Source of the DNA: Selaginella moellendorffii
Lineage: Eukaryota; Streptophyta; Lycopodiopsida; Selaginellales; Selaginellaceae
Assembly (NCBI RefSeq): GCF_000143415.4
Contig: NW_003314284.1
Location: 62,001-126,000 of the forward strand
Reading direction: 5' to 3'
Length of the DNA stretch: 64,000 nt
Below are positions 31,665-40,259 of the stretch, in pieces. The first letter of the stretch is position 1, and each line of letters begins with the position of its first letter. The translations under genes and the position numbers were made by a program. The notes under the pieces were generated by a model. The model had not been told where the DNA came from. It did no database searches and worked only from the letters and a program-made list of their open reading frames with translations.

Positions 31665-33029
31665 ATGATCCGGAAGAGGATAGCTGGAGCTTGCGCTCGA
31701 TCTTTGCGGCGTGGCTTCGCACACACGCCCGATGATCGCGTCTACGGCGGCCCCAAGCCGCAATCTCTATCAGCAAGGGTCACGCTGCGGCATTTGCAAT
31801 CCAAGTATGCCGCCAAGGAGCCGATCACCATGGTCACGGCCTACGATTACCCTGGCGCCGTCCATGTCGATCAGGCTGGCATCGATATCTGCCTAGTTGG
31901 GGATTCTGCCGGTAAGCTTTTCTTCTTTCTTGTGATCGATGGGAGAAAAAATGGTATCTCCAATTTGCGCAGGGATGGTTGTCCATGGCTACGATACCAC
32001 GCTGCCCGTGACCATGAGCGACATGCTCACGCATTGTAAAGCTGTGCAGCGAGGAGCAAATAGAGCTTTTCTCGTTGGGGATCTTCCTTTTGGGAGCTAC
32101 GAGCTAAGCTCCGACCAGGTCTCTAAGTTTCTTCTTTTTCTAGACTTGGTTTAGTTCTCTTAGGCTGTCGAGAATGCCGTAAGAATGCTCAAGGAGGGAG
32201 GGATGGACGCGATCAAGCTGGAAGGTGGTAGCGTTTCTCGAGTAGCTGCAGCCAAGGCCATTTGCGAGGCCGGCATTGCAGTCATGGGACATGTCGGCCT
32301 TACTCCACAGTCGATCAGTGTTCTTGGCGGATTCCGGCCTCAAGGACGGAGTTCCTCTGATGCGGTCCAGGTATTCAACGTTTTCTCTCTTTGTTTTGCT
32401 AGCAGCGATTCGTAAAACATCCAGGTGCTGGAGAGAGCTTTGCACTTGGAAGCTGCCGGATGTTTTGCTACGGTTCTCGAGTGTATACCATCGCCAGTGG
32501 CTGCTGCCATCACTTCGTCCTTGCAGATACCAACCATCGGCATTGGAGCTGGGCCTTTCTGCAGTGGCCAGGTTTATAAGAAACTTAACGTTCGTCGCTC
32601 GGAAACTTACAAAGGAAGAAACGCTTTTTTTTCCATTGCAGGTTCTAGTTTATCACGACTTGTTGGGAATGATGCAGCATCCTCACCACAGAAAGGTAAT
32701 ACTGTTTTTTAATCTTTTTCTTCTCTGCTCAAAGTTTTCTTTGCTCGTTCAAGATGACCCCGAAATTCTGCAAGCAATACGCAAAAGTGGGAGATGTTAT
32801 ACAGCAAGGTCTCGCAGATTACCGTGACGAGGTCTTGAGCGGTCGCTTCCCTTCTGCCGCTCACACTCCATACCGGATCGATGAGCGCCAGACTGAGCTG
32901 TTCCTGAAAGAACTGGAGAGCAGGGGCTACCATTCCGCGGCAGAATCGGCCGCCGTGGCCGCGGAGAAGGACTCTGCGGCCGATGTCGAGAAATCATCTA
33001 ACGTAAAAACTGCCCAGCAAGCCTCGTAA
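31665..33029 (+). CDS. panB: ketopantoate hydroxymethyltransferase
   Basis: Six exons: 31665-31911, 31973-32118, 32164-32370, 32425-32571, 32642-32695, 32754-33029; 358 residues. PanB makes ketopantoate from 2-ketoisovalerate and methylene-THF, the first committed step to pantothenate and coenzyme A. Motifs: [29 protein letters not shown] (metal and substrate binding), [33 protein letters not shown]. The Arg-rich N-terminus ([18 protein letters not shown]) looks like a mitochondrial presequence, where the plant enzyme acts. An Ala/Glu-rich tail extends past the core. A decayed copy is at the left edge of the window. Confidence 0.96.
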
Positions 33030-33092
33030 CCTTGTAAGTTGGTCCATTCTTTCCGGAAAACTATAAGTTGGTGCATTCTTTCCAGAAGACTT

Positions 33093-33118
33093 CACATCAG
33101 ACTTGAAAGTCCGATGTG
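33093..33118 (+). terminator. hairpin in panB 3' region
   Basis: cacatcagact-tgaa-agtccgatgtg forms an 11-bp stem with one G-U type mismatch. A short direct repeat (aagttggt(c/g)cattctttcc, twice) precedes it. It may be a 3' UTR structure; function unknown. Confidence 0.4.
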
Positions 33119-33240
33119 ATGTTCTTGCTGTCTTCAACTAGAAGTCTGACTTTGGCCATTGCAGGTAGACACGCAGAAAGAACGAAAGCAAAAAAATAAA
33201 AACAAATCATTCTCTTATCATCGGTCAAAAGAAGCTATGT

Positions 33241-34380
33241 TCACACTTCCTCTCTGTCGTTACTTTTATCCTCGGCGATTGGAGCCTTTGATTTCTCATC
33301 CAGGTATCCTCCATAGGCGTACGAGATGAACCCCCAGACGGAGAGAACCAGCGCCATGATCTTCACCCCTCCCAAGTTGTCGTGGAAGAAGAAGAAGGCA
33401 AAGATTGAAACCAGCGGCGTCGAGGCCGTGATCAAGATCCCAGAGAGAAGCGACGAGGCCAGCATCGCGACGCCGGTCACGGACAGATACTGCACCTGGT
33501 AGAGCACCGCGCTCCAGAACAAAGTCATGAAGTACGAGACACGGCCGCTCTTAAACACCCGCGACTCGGCCGAGATCCGCGAGAAGTCCCCGTTGATGGC
33601 CATCCCGATGGACAGCACCACGGTGGCGACGATGTTGACGAAGGTCATGAGCTCCGCCACCGCCGAGCTGGACGAGGCCATCAAGTTCTTGGTGACGAGC
33701 TCGAACAGCGGGATGAGGAGGCCGAAGAGCACCGCCGCCGCCAGCGTCATGACGAAGCCGAGGATGTACTGCGAGTGCGTCAGGCCGGGGGGCTTGTCCG
33801 AGCTGGAGTGGAGGCCGACGAGCACGGTGCTGCACGTCATGAGCACCACGGCGTTCCACATGAAGGGCGAGAGTGGCTTGCGGACAATCACCAGCGCGAA
33901 GAGGCTGGTAAACACGAGCTGCGTGGAGATGAGGATGGAGCTCGTGGACGCTGGCAAGTAGGAGATCCCCCAGGCGTAGAGGAGGCAAACTCCGCCGTTG
34001 ATGGCTCCCAGCACGACGTAGGCGGAGGCGAGCTTGCGGGAGATGGAGAGGGTCTCACGCAGGCTCTTGGTTTTCTGGAGGAAGAGCATGGAGGCGCTTA
34101 GCGGCCAGCCGGCGACTTGGATCCAGGCGGACAGCCATCGCCGGGAGCCTCCCTGCGTGAAGTAGAAGCGGCCGATGAGGAAGGCGGAGACAGTGCTGAC
34201 GACGGTGACGACGCCGGAGAGCGCGAGCATGAGCCAGTAGAGGCGGCTCTTCCGCTTCAAGCTGCTCCACAGGGAGTTCTTCTTACTCTTATTCGTGTGC
34301 TCCTCCGCGGCCGCTGCTACTCCATCTTGGTGGCTGCTCGAGCAGCGGCCATTCCTGGCCTCCGCGAGCTCCAGCGACAT
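33241..34380 (-). CDS. purine permease (PUP family)
   Basis: Single exon, 379 residues. About ten hydrophobic helices follow a cytosolic, Lys-rich N-terminus. PUP landmarks: YWLMLALSGVVTVVSTVSAF, GGSRRWLSAWIQVAGWPL, AYVVLGAINGGVCLLYAWGI, LPASTSSILISTQLVFTSLF, and MALVLSVWGFISYAYGGYLD near the end. Family members move adenine, cytokinins, caffeine-like compounds and related bases with protons across the plasma membrane. The substrate cannot be read from sequence. It is divergent from nothing close; the MADS gene follows on the same strand upstream. Confidence 0.92.
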   Translation of the reverse strand: MSLELAEARNGRCSSSHQDGVAAAAEEHTNKSKKNSLWSSLKRKSRLYWLMLALSGVVTVVSTVSAFLIGRFYFTQGGSRRWLSAWIQVAGWPLSASMLFLQKTKSLRETLSISRKLASAYVVLGAINGGVCLLYAWGISYLPASTSSILISTQLVFTSLFALVIVRKPLSPFMWNAVVLMTCSTVLVGLHSSSDKPPGLTHSQYILGFVMTLAAAVLFGLLIPLFELVTKNLMASSSSAVAELMTFVNIVATVVLSIGMAINGDFSRISAESRVFKSGRVSYFMTLFWSAVLYQVQYLSVTGVAMLASSLLSGILITASTPLVSIFAFFFFHDNLGGVKIMALVLSVWGFISYAYGGYLDEKSKAPIAEDKSNDREEV

Positions 34381-34632
34381 GATCTACTGCTGGTAAGCTG
34401 TGATCTCCAGTGTTTTTCAACTGATGGATCGCGTGAGGCGCGTGGGAGGCATTCTTTATTCGTTCCCGGAGCTTTGAAATCTACGGGCCACCCAACAAGA
34501 AGCACAGGATTCTTGCTCGGGAGATCGCACGACGTGAATAGCACCACGTTGGCTAGTCTGCCTTTGAAAGTCTATCGCCGTAGCTTAAAACATGTACTTA
34601 AAACATGAGACAGAAGAAGAGTCCTGATGCTT

Positions 34633-35369
34633 TCACTGACTTGGGCCCTCCAGAAGCCACTCATTCACGTCGAATCCATCCAGGACAACGTTGTCAAGGT
34701 TTTGGATATCTCCGGACTCCAGTTTGATGTGATGCATTGGATCAACTTGCGTGTTATTGCTCCCAAACTCATGGTCTTGTTCTTGTCCTTGAGGTTGCAA
34801 GACACCACCACCCTGGAATTGCAAATTCTCTTCTTCCATAAACAGTTGCTGCCAATCCTCACACTCCTCCTCCTCCTCATCATCATCATCATCGCACTCC
34901 TCGTCGTTGCCCGCTCCTTGGCTCGAGCTCGATTCCAAAGCGCTAGTATCTGTCGAGGGCGAGCTTGGATCAGGCGAGCCTCGATCCTCTCCAGACGCGT
35001 TTGCATTATTCATCTCCTCGCGATGCTGCTTGATCACCCTCGCCATGGACGCCGGCAAGAGCTTCAAGTCGGGCTCCCCGTCAGTGCTGACAAAGCGGTA
35101 GAACTTCTTCGTCTCCTCGTGGTAGACTAAAAGCTCCACCACGGGGTTGGCCAGGAGATTGATCTCCCACGCCTTTTTGAACAGGCCCCCGACGCGTTTC
35201 TTGAAGCAGCTCTTCCTCGCCTCGGGGTCTGTGATGAACTTGATTGGGATCTTCTTCCTCCCCCCGCTCTTCTTCTGGCGATCATCCAATGCGTTAACTT
35301 TCGTTCATTGCTTGCGAGCAGACGATGGAAACAATACAAACTTACCTTCTTTGCTGGAGGAGGTGACAT
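34633..35369 (-). CDS. MADS-box transcription factor, type I
   Basis: Two exons, 35346-35369 and 34633-35274; 221 residues. The first exon codes only MSPPPAKK. The MADS domain follows at once: GRKKIPIKFITDPEARKSC, FKKRVGGLFKKAWEINLLAN, then VVELLVYHEETKKFYRF. There is no K-box; the C-terminus is Ser-rich, acidic and Gln-rich, as in activation regions. Lack of a K domain and the divergent MADS sequence put it in type I (M-alpha/beta/gamma group), not MIKC. Such factors act as dimers in the nucleus; in seed plants many work in gametophyte and endosperm. Confidence 0.87.
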
Positions 35370-35513
35370 GCTTCAATGTAATCATGGGGGTCGTAGGGCA
35401 AAGATCTTCTTGCCTTAAATCTGCGAAGAGAATCTTCAAAGAAATACGCCATATACGGCACTGCGTTTAACGATTTAACGATCGAGAACGCGTTCTATAA
35501 CAATGGTCTTGAT

Positions 35514-36260
35514 CTAGTGCTTCACCACCGTAACTGGGCACTGGGCGGTGTTCACCACGTAGTTGCTGACGCTCCCCAGGATTGCACTGATCCAAGAAAC
35601 AATCACAAACCCGTCGGTCATGGATAGATATGATCACTCTTTCTCTCTCACGTAGCGTGTCTGTGATCTGTGATCTATGATCTTCCAGGATAGGAGATGG
35701 TCTCTTACCGTTTGAGAGGGCCGAGGCCGCGGCTTCCCACGACCATGCAACTCAGCGGGAAATCAGTGGCAGCATCGCAAAGTTTCTCGCGAGGATCACC
35801 ATAGTAGACCTTTCCCACCACCACGATCTGGCAGAGCGACAGTGCAAAGCATTAGCAAAACCCACACATATATGAATCGATCGATCGATCGAGGAGATGT
35901 GTACGTGCATTTTTCTCTCGCGCGACTTGCTCCAGAAGCGTCACGACTTCCGCGTCTGGAGTGACGCCATAGCCTTTCAAGATCTGCCCTTCGCCCAGAT
36001 CGCACAGGGGGATCAGAGCTATCACAAGCCACAGCGATCACTTTAGAAAGAAAAGAAGAAGAATGAGAAATCGCGGGCTTACGTGATCCGCCTTGCTCCC
36101 AGAGCTGCGACTTCCCTTCGAGCTCAGTCTTCACCACCATGAAGAGTATCAAGTAGTCGCCCCCGCGCACCACATTCTCCACTGTCCATTTCAGCGCGGC
36201 CTTGCTGCCCTCGGAGAAATCCATGGCCACTCCCACACGTCTCTCATGCGCCGTCGCCAT
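35514..36260 (-). CDS. universal stress protein (UspA domain, ATP-binding type)
   Basis: Four exons: 36083-36260, 35909-36018, 35709-35827, 35514-35586; 159 residues, a normal USP length. The N-terminal RRVGVAMDFSEGSKAALKW holds the nucleotide-contacting Asp. The motif VVGSRGLGPLKRAILGSVSN (G-2x-G-9x-G-S) is the ATP-binding signature. The C-terminal strand is QCPVTVVKH. The second intron has no GT donor in a workable phase; joining with a GC donor (aat/gcacgt) at 35908 keeps phase and the family spacing REKN-IVVVGKVYYGD. A GT two bases further breaks the frame. Family members respond to drought, hypoxia and other stress. Confidence 0.85.
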
Positions 36261-36576
36261 TACCGATCCTGCAAGTCGATCGATCCAAAGCCCTGTATCC
36301 AATTCCTCCAATTAAACTAGCTCTCGGTCTGATCTAGCGAACTCCTAGCATCATACCCAAACCCAAAGAGGATCCTCCGCGCCGATCGCTTGAGGTCAAT
36401 CCACCAAACAGTAGCACTAGCACTGCTAGAAGTGACGTAGACACCAAGGAAAAGTTTTAAAATGCCACGTGGCGTAGCCACGAGCCGTTGGATAAGATTC
36501 TCCCGCATTATCCAAATTAAATCCGTTGTTATACTAAACCAGTTACATAATCAGGATTAATTAAACACATGATAAT
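36261..36576. other. spacer between USP and LIG4
   Basis: No gene. It should contain the USP promoter (upstream, right side) and the LIG4 3' UTR. Confidence 0.5.
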
Positions 36577-39500
36577 TTACAGTAAGTTGCGAACCACATC
36601 CTTGAGGCTTGTTTTGTTCTTCTTCTTGGCGGGCATGGGCATCGCTATTTCTTCCCGAGAGGAGCTGCCATTCTCTTGAAACGTCCCTGGCTCGTTTCGC
36701 TGTGGAGCAGCAAATCCTCCAGCAAATCCTTCCACAGGAACTTCTATTTTGTAGCTTGCTTTGCTCTTCTTCATCGCTGTGTCTTCCTTCGCTACTTCCT
36801 CTTGAACTATCCGTGGCTTGTTTTGCTGTGGAGCTGCAAATCCTTTCGCAGGAGCTTCTCTTGTGATCGAGGGAAGGAACGCAAAATCCGCCAGCAAGTT
36901 GTCAAACGCCTTGTCCGGCTCAAAGCTCGGAAGCTTCACAGTCTCGGTGATCACTGTCGCTGGAGGAGTTTCGGGAAGTTTCAATGTCTCCGAGCAAGCT
37001 GCTAACTTCCGTGGCTCAAGACTTGGAAGCTTCAAAGTCTCCGAGCAAGCTGCCAACTTCTGTGGCTCAAAACTTGGAAGCTTCAAAGTCTCCGAGGTCA
37101 CCAGTGTCGGATTTGCTCCAGCTTCTTGCGCGGTAGGCCACAAGTCCAAACTCGATGATGTAGTTGGCAAAGTGAGCGTCTTCGCCAGAGTCGGGGTAGC
37201 CATCTCTTGCAAGTGCCGCTTCTTCTTCGGTGGGAGTTCTTCGTTCTCCAGCCCGTCCATCTCTTCCAAAACTAGAGTATCAAAAACACTCACCCTCTCC
37301 TCATCCTGCTCTTCATCTCCGGCTTCATGCTCCGAGTTTTCTTTCGAAAGCTCTGGTTCTTCTTGTCGTGGAGGAGACTCTTCCACCAGCCGAGATCCCA
37401 AAGCCTGCCTCACGTCGTAATCGTCCTCCGGAGGAACACTATCCCTCCTCAGCGCCTCCTCCAACCATCTGTGACTCAAGACTCTCAGCTTCTTGCTTGA
37501 AACCAGCTTGTTCTCCGAGAAAGAGAGACCGGCTTCACTGTGATCCCTTTCGCTGTCCCAGAACACGATCATATGAGTCGCTCTAGCAAGAGACGGCTTC
37601 ACAGCACCCTTGCGCAATTCCACTTCCACTTCCAGCCTCCTGAGAACGACTCCAGCAATCATCGCTTCATCTGCTACTGCCGCCTCGCGAGGATAGTAAA
37701 AGTAGAACGAGCAGCCTTCAAAGATGTTCTTCCTGTCGCCAAGGCTGCCCCTGTGCTCGTCCACGTCTTTATCGTTCACTGAGAGCTCCTCGACTCGCAT
37801 GCGTCCAAACAGCTGCTTCATGTCTGCCTCGTCCACTTCCACAAAGTAGTGATCTCCAAACTCGTCCAAAGTGTCCTTGAGAGTCTCCCTCGTTTTGTAC
37901 GAGAGGTGAAGCATGTACTTGGGCCTGAGCGGAAGGAGCTCCTTCGCAGCAATCGAGTCCATAAACCACGAGGAATGGATCACGTCCCCTCGCTTGGTTG
38001 CGGTCTCGTACAGAAGGCCCTTCGGACTCTCGGCAAGGACGTGAGTTACGTCGCCATTCAAGTTCATCGAGAACTTCCCTCCATACTCGGCCACCAGCTT
38101 GTGGAACCTCTCCTTGTCCTCGAGCTTGAAATTCACCAGGAAGAAGACCAGGCCGCTGAGCATGTCGGACACCTTCTTCACGCCGGAAACGTCTGTTTGC
38201 TGCATATGAGGCGCCAGCAAAGGAAGCTTTGGAGCTTTCTTCTTGGGAGACCTCTCCTGTTTCTTCTTCCGGCCGCCATCACCATCTCCATTTACACCAG
38301 CACCTGTGTCCTCCGCCACCATCCTCACAAGCTCCTGGATATCCAAGCACTCGTTCCAAGGCTTGTCGTACCGGACCCTGGTAACTCTTGGAAAGCGGAG
38401 GCTGTAAGGCGAGGCAAACACCTCCGACTTGATCTTTCGGATATCGCTCTTCACCTCCAGGAGCACAGACTTGTCCGGCTGCTCGATCCACACGTCCGGG
38501 CGCTCCTTGGCGTTGTTAGTCACCACGTAGTAACTCGGAGGCTTGGTGTTCTTGTCATATTTTCTGAAATACGGCCTTAGTTTGTCAACCAAAACTCGGC
38601 ACTCTTCATCGCTGAGCCCCGTGCCAACCTTGCAAAACGAGTGGAACTTGGTCGGATACCCGCTCGCTGGACGCTCGGCAATGCCGAGAAGAAACTGAGC
38701 CACATCACCACCCCGCCGTCCCGATCCATAGTAGCCACCAATGATCAGCACATCCATCTCGCTCTCCTTCACGTAGTCGGGCTTGAGCTTCATCCACTTT
38801 CCACTCCTGTCCCCAGGCTCCCACTTGGAATCAAAGTCCTTGACGACGATTCCCTCCTCCCTGTTATCCACGGTCATCAGGAAGAACTTCTCGACGTCGG
38901 CAGCGGACTGTGGAGTGATCGACCAGAGCTGGCCGCCGCAGTTCCTCCGATCCGGCTGAAGCAGCTCGAACCGGCCAGGGACAGTCGTCACCTTCTGCTC
39001 GAGCAGCTTCTGTCGCTCGCAGAGCGGCTGGTGAATCACGCTGCAATCGTCCAGGTAGAGAATGTCGAAGACGATGTAGCAAAGCTGCTCGTCGCTCTGG
39101 ACGCCATCCTTGGCATTCTTGGCCACCGCATGAATTGTCCCAAACTCCGCAAACTTGTTCGTCACTCGGTTCCACACCACCATCTCCCCGTCGAGGATAC
39201 ACTTCGACGCCTTGACGTTCTCGCAGATAACGCTGCTCATGGCCGCGGCAAACTCGACGTGATCGATGGAGCTCCTGGAGAAAAAGTGGACCTCGTTCCC
39301 ATCCTTATGGACCTGGCAGCGATCACCATCGAACTTACACTCGGCGATCACCCTCTTCCCCCTCATCCTCTTCCACGCATCCTCGGCGTTCTTCACCCGG
39401 GACGCGAGCTGCGGCCTCACCGCCTTGCCAACCTCGATGTCCTGGCGCTTGAATCGCACCTTGGGATCCACCAGCTTCTCGCAAACCAGCTTGAGATCGC

Positions 39501-40092
39501 ACGTCTTGTTGTACACCTCGTCGGCGTCGGGGTGGAACTCCTTGAAGACGGTCTTCTCGCTGATGCCCAGCTTGAGATCCTTGAGGATGATCATCACCAG
39601 CCACTTCATCTCCACGGGATTGGTCTTGTTGATGAACTCCGCCAGGACCTTGGATTTCTCCTCGCGGCTCTTCACCTCGGCCAGCTGATCCAGGAGCTCG
39701 TTCACGCGCTTGACGGTGAGGCCGCCCGAGGTGTGGCTCTGGCGGCTGCCCACGATCTCGGCGGCGACCAGCGCAAAGTTACCGGCATTCTTCCCGACGC
39801 TCGACCCACCCTTGCGCCAGTTGACGAGCTTGTCGGCGTCGCTGGATCCCTTGGCCAGGCCCAGCGCGTCGGCGAGGCACTTGGCCAGCACCGATTCCTT
39901 GAGGCCGTAGTTGCCGCGCTCCCTGTCCAGCTCCGGAAGAACTAGGCGCATCACGCTGAAATACTCGCGATCGGTGTAGAAGTGATCCAGAAAGGTGCGG
40001 AAGGTCTTGCGCTTCACCGGCAGCTTCTTGCTCTTGGAAATGCGCTCCAGCATGTCGCTGACGGCGCTGAATCTCACCGTGTTCTCCCCCAT
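36577..40092 (-). CDS. LIG4: DNA ligase IV, intronless
   Basis: One open exon of 1171 residues. N-terminal DNA-binding region, then the nucleotidyltransferase core with the AMP-accepting lysine in ECKFDGDRCQVHK (Lys253), ligase motifs such as HFFSRS, LDGEMVVWN, EGIVVKD and KWMKLKPDY, the OB fold, and two BRCT domains (about 645-740 and 805-905), the order found only in ligase IV. It seals breaks in non-homologous end joining with XRCC4. The last 250 residues are extra: Glu-rich, then repeats of SETLKLPS(F/L)EP(Q/R)KLAAC and two copies of a GFAAPQ(Q/R)N(K/E)P unit, ending in basic KKKNKTSLKDVVRNLL. Ligase IV of flowering plants is split by many introns, so the lack of any is notable. Confidence 0.95.
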   Translation of the reverse strand: MGENTVRFSAVSDMLERISKSKKLPVKRKTFRTFLDHFYTDREYFSVMRLVLPELDRERGNYGLKESVLAKCLADALGLAKGSSDADKLVNWRKGGSSVGKNAGNFALVAAEIVGSRQSHTSGGLTVKRVNELLDQLAEVKSREEKSKVLAEFINKTNPVEMKWLVMIILKDLKLGISEKTVFKEFHPDADEVYNKTCDLKLVCEKLVDPKVRFKRQDIEVGKAVRPQLASRVKNAEDAWKRMRGKRVIAECKFDGDRCQVHKDGNEVHFFSRSSIDHVEFAAAMSSVICENVKASKCILDGEMVVWNRVTNKFAEFGTIHAVAKNAKDGVQSDEQLCYIVFDILYLDDCSVIHQPLCERQKLLEQKVTTVPGRFELLQPDRRNCGGQLWSITPQSAADVEKFFLMTVDNREEGIVVKDFDSKWEPGDRSGKWMKLKPDYVKESEMDVLIIGGYYGSGRRGGDVAQFLLGIAERPASGYPTKFHSFCKVGTGLSDEECRVLVDKLRPYFRKYDKNTKPPSYYVVTNNAKERPDVWIEQPDKSVLLEVKSDIRKIKSEVFASPYSLRFPRVTRVRYDKPWNECLDIQELVRMVAEDTGAGVNGDGDGGRKKKQERSPKKKAPKLPLLAPHMQQTDVSGVKKVSDMLSGLVFFLVNFKLEDKERFHKLVAEYGGKFSMNLNGDVTHVLAESPKGLLYETATKRGDVIHSSWFMDSIAAKELLPLRPKYMLHLSYKTRETLKDTLDEFGDHYFVEVDEADMKQLFGRMRVEELSVNDKDVDEHRGSLGDRKNIFEGCSFYFYYPREAAVADEAMIAGVVLRRLEVEVELRKGAVKPSLARATHMIVFWDSERDHSEAGLSFSENKLVSSKKLRVLSHRWLEEALRRDSVPPEDDYDVRQALGSRLVEESPPRQEEPELSKENSEHEAGDEEQDEERVSVFDTLVLEEMDGLENEELPPKKKRHLQEMATPTLAKTLTLPTTSSSLDLWPTAQEAGANPTLVTSETLKLPSFEPQKLAACSETLKLPSLEPRKLAACSETLKLPETPPATVITETVKLPSFEPDKAFDNLLADFAFLPSITREAPAKGFAAPQQNKPRIVQEEVAKEDTAMKKSKASYKIEVPVEGFAGGFAAPQRNEPGTFQENGSSSREEIAMPMPAKKKNKTSLKDVVRNLL
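36640..37120 (-). repeat. in-frame repeats in the LIG4 tail
   Basis: Three to four units of about 51 bp around 36890-37110 (ETLKLPSFEP...) and two longer diverged units around 36690-36870 (GFAAPQ.N.P). All keep the frame. Confidence 0.8.
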
Positions 40093-40250
40093 CAGGCCCC
40101 GTGATCATCACGCTGCTGCCCACCAAGAACCCTAAAATCTGAATGACTACATGCACAGTATATTCTTCTGCCCTATAAATGGTACGAATATTCGCCAGGA
40201 GCCAAAAGGTCCTTTAATATGGACAATTAGGGTGCGGGCTGCAAGAAGTT
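40093..40250 (-). promoter_or_regulatory. LIG4 leader with telo-box-like motif
   Basis: Reverse complement of 40123-40140 reads agattttagggttcttgg, 31-48 bases before the ATG; the same motif precedes several other genes here. Confidence 0.45.
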
Positions 40251-40259
40251 TGATATAGA

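Noticed and set aside
38641-39945. 434-residue open frame on the plus strand
   Set aside because: It is antisense to the ligase IV gene and reads as Leu/His/Val-rich shadow text with no domain.
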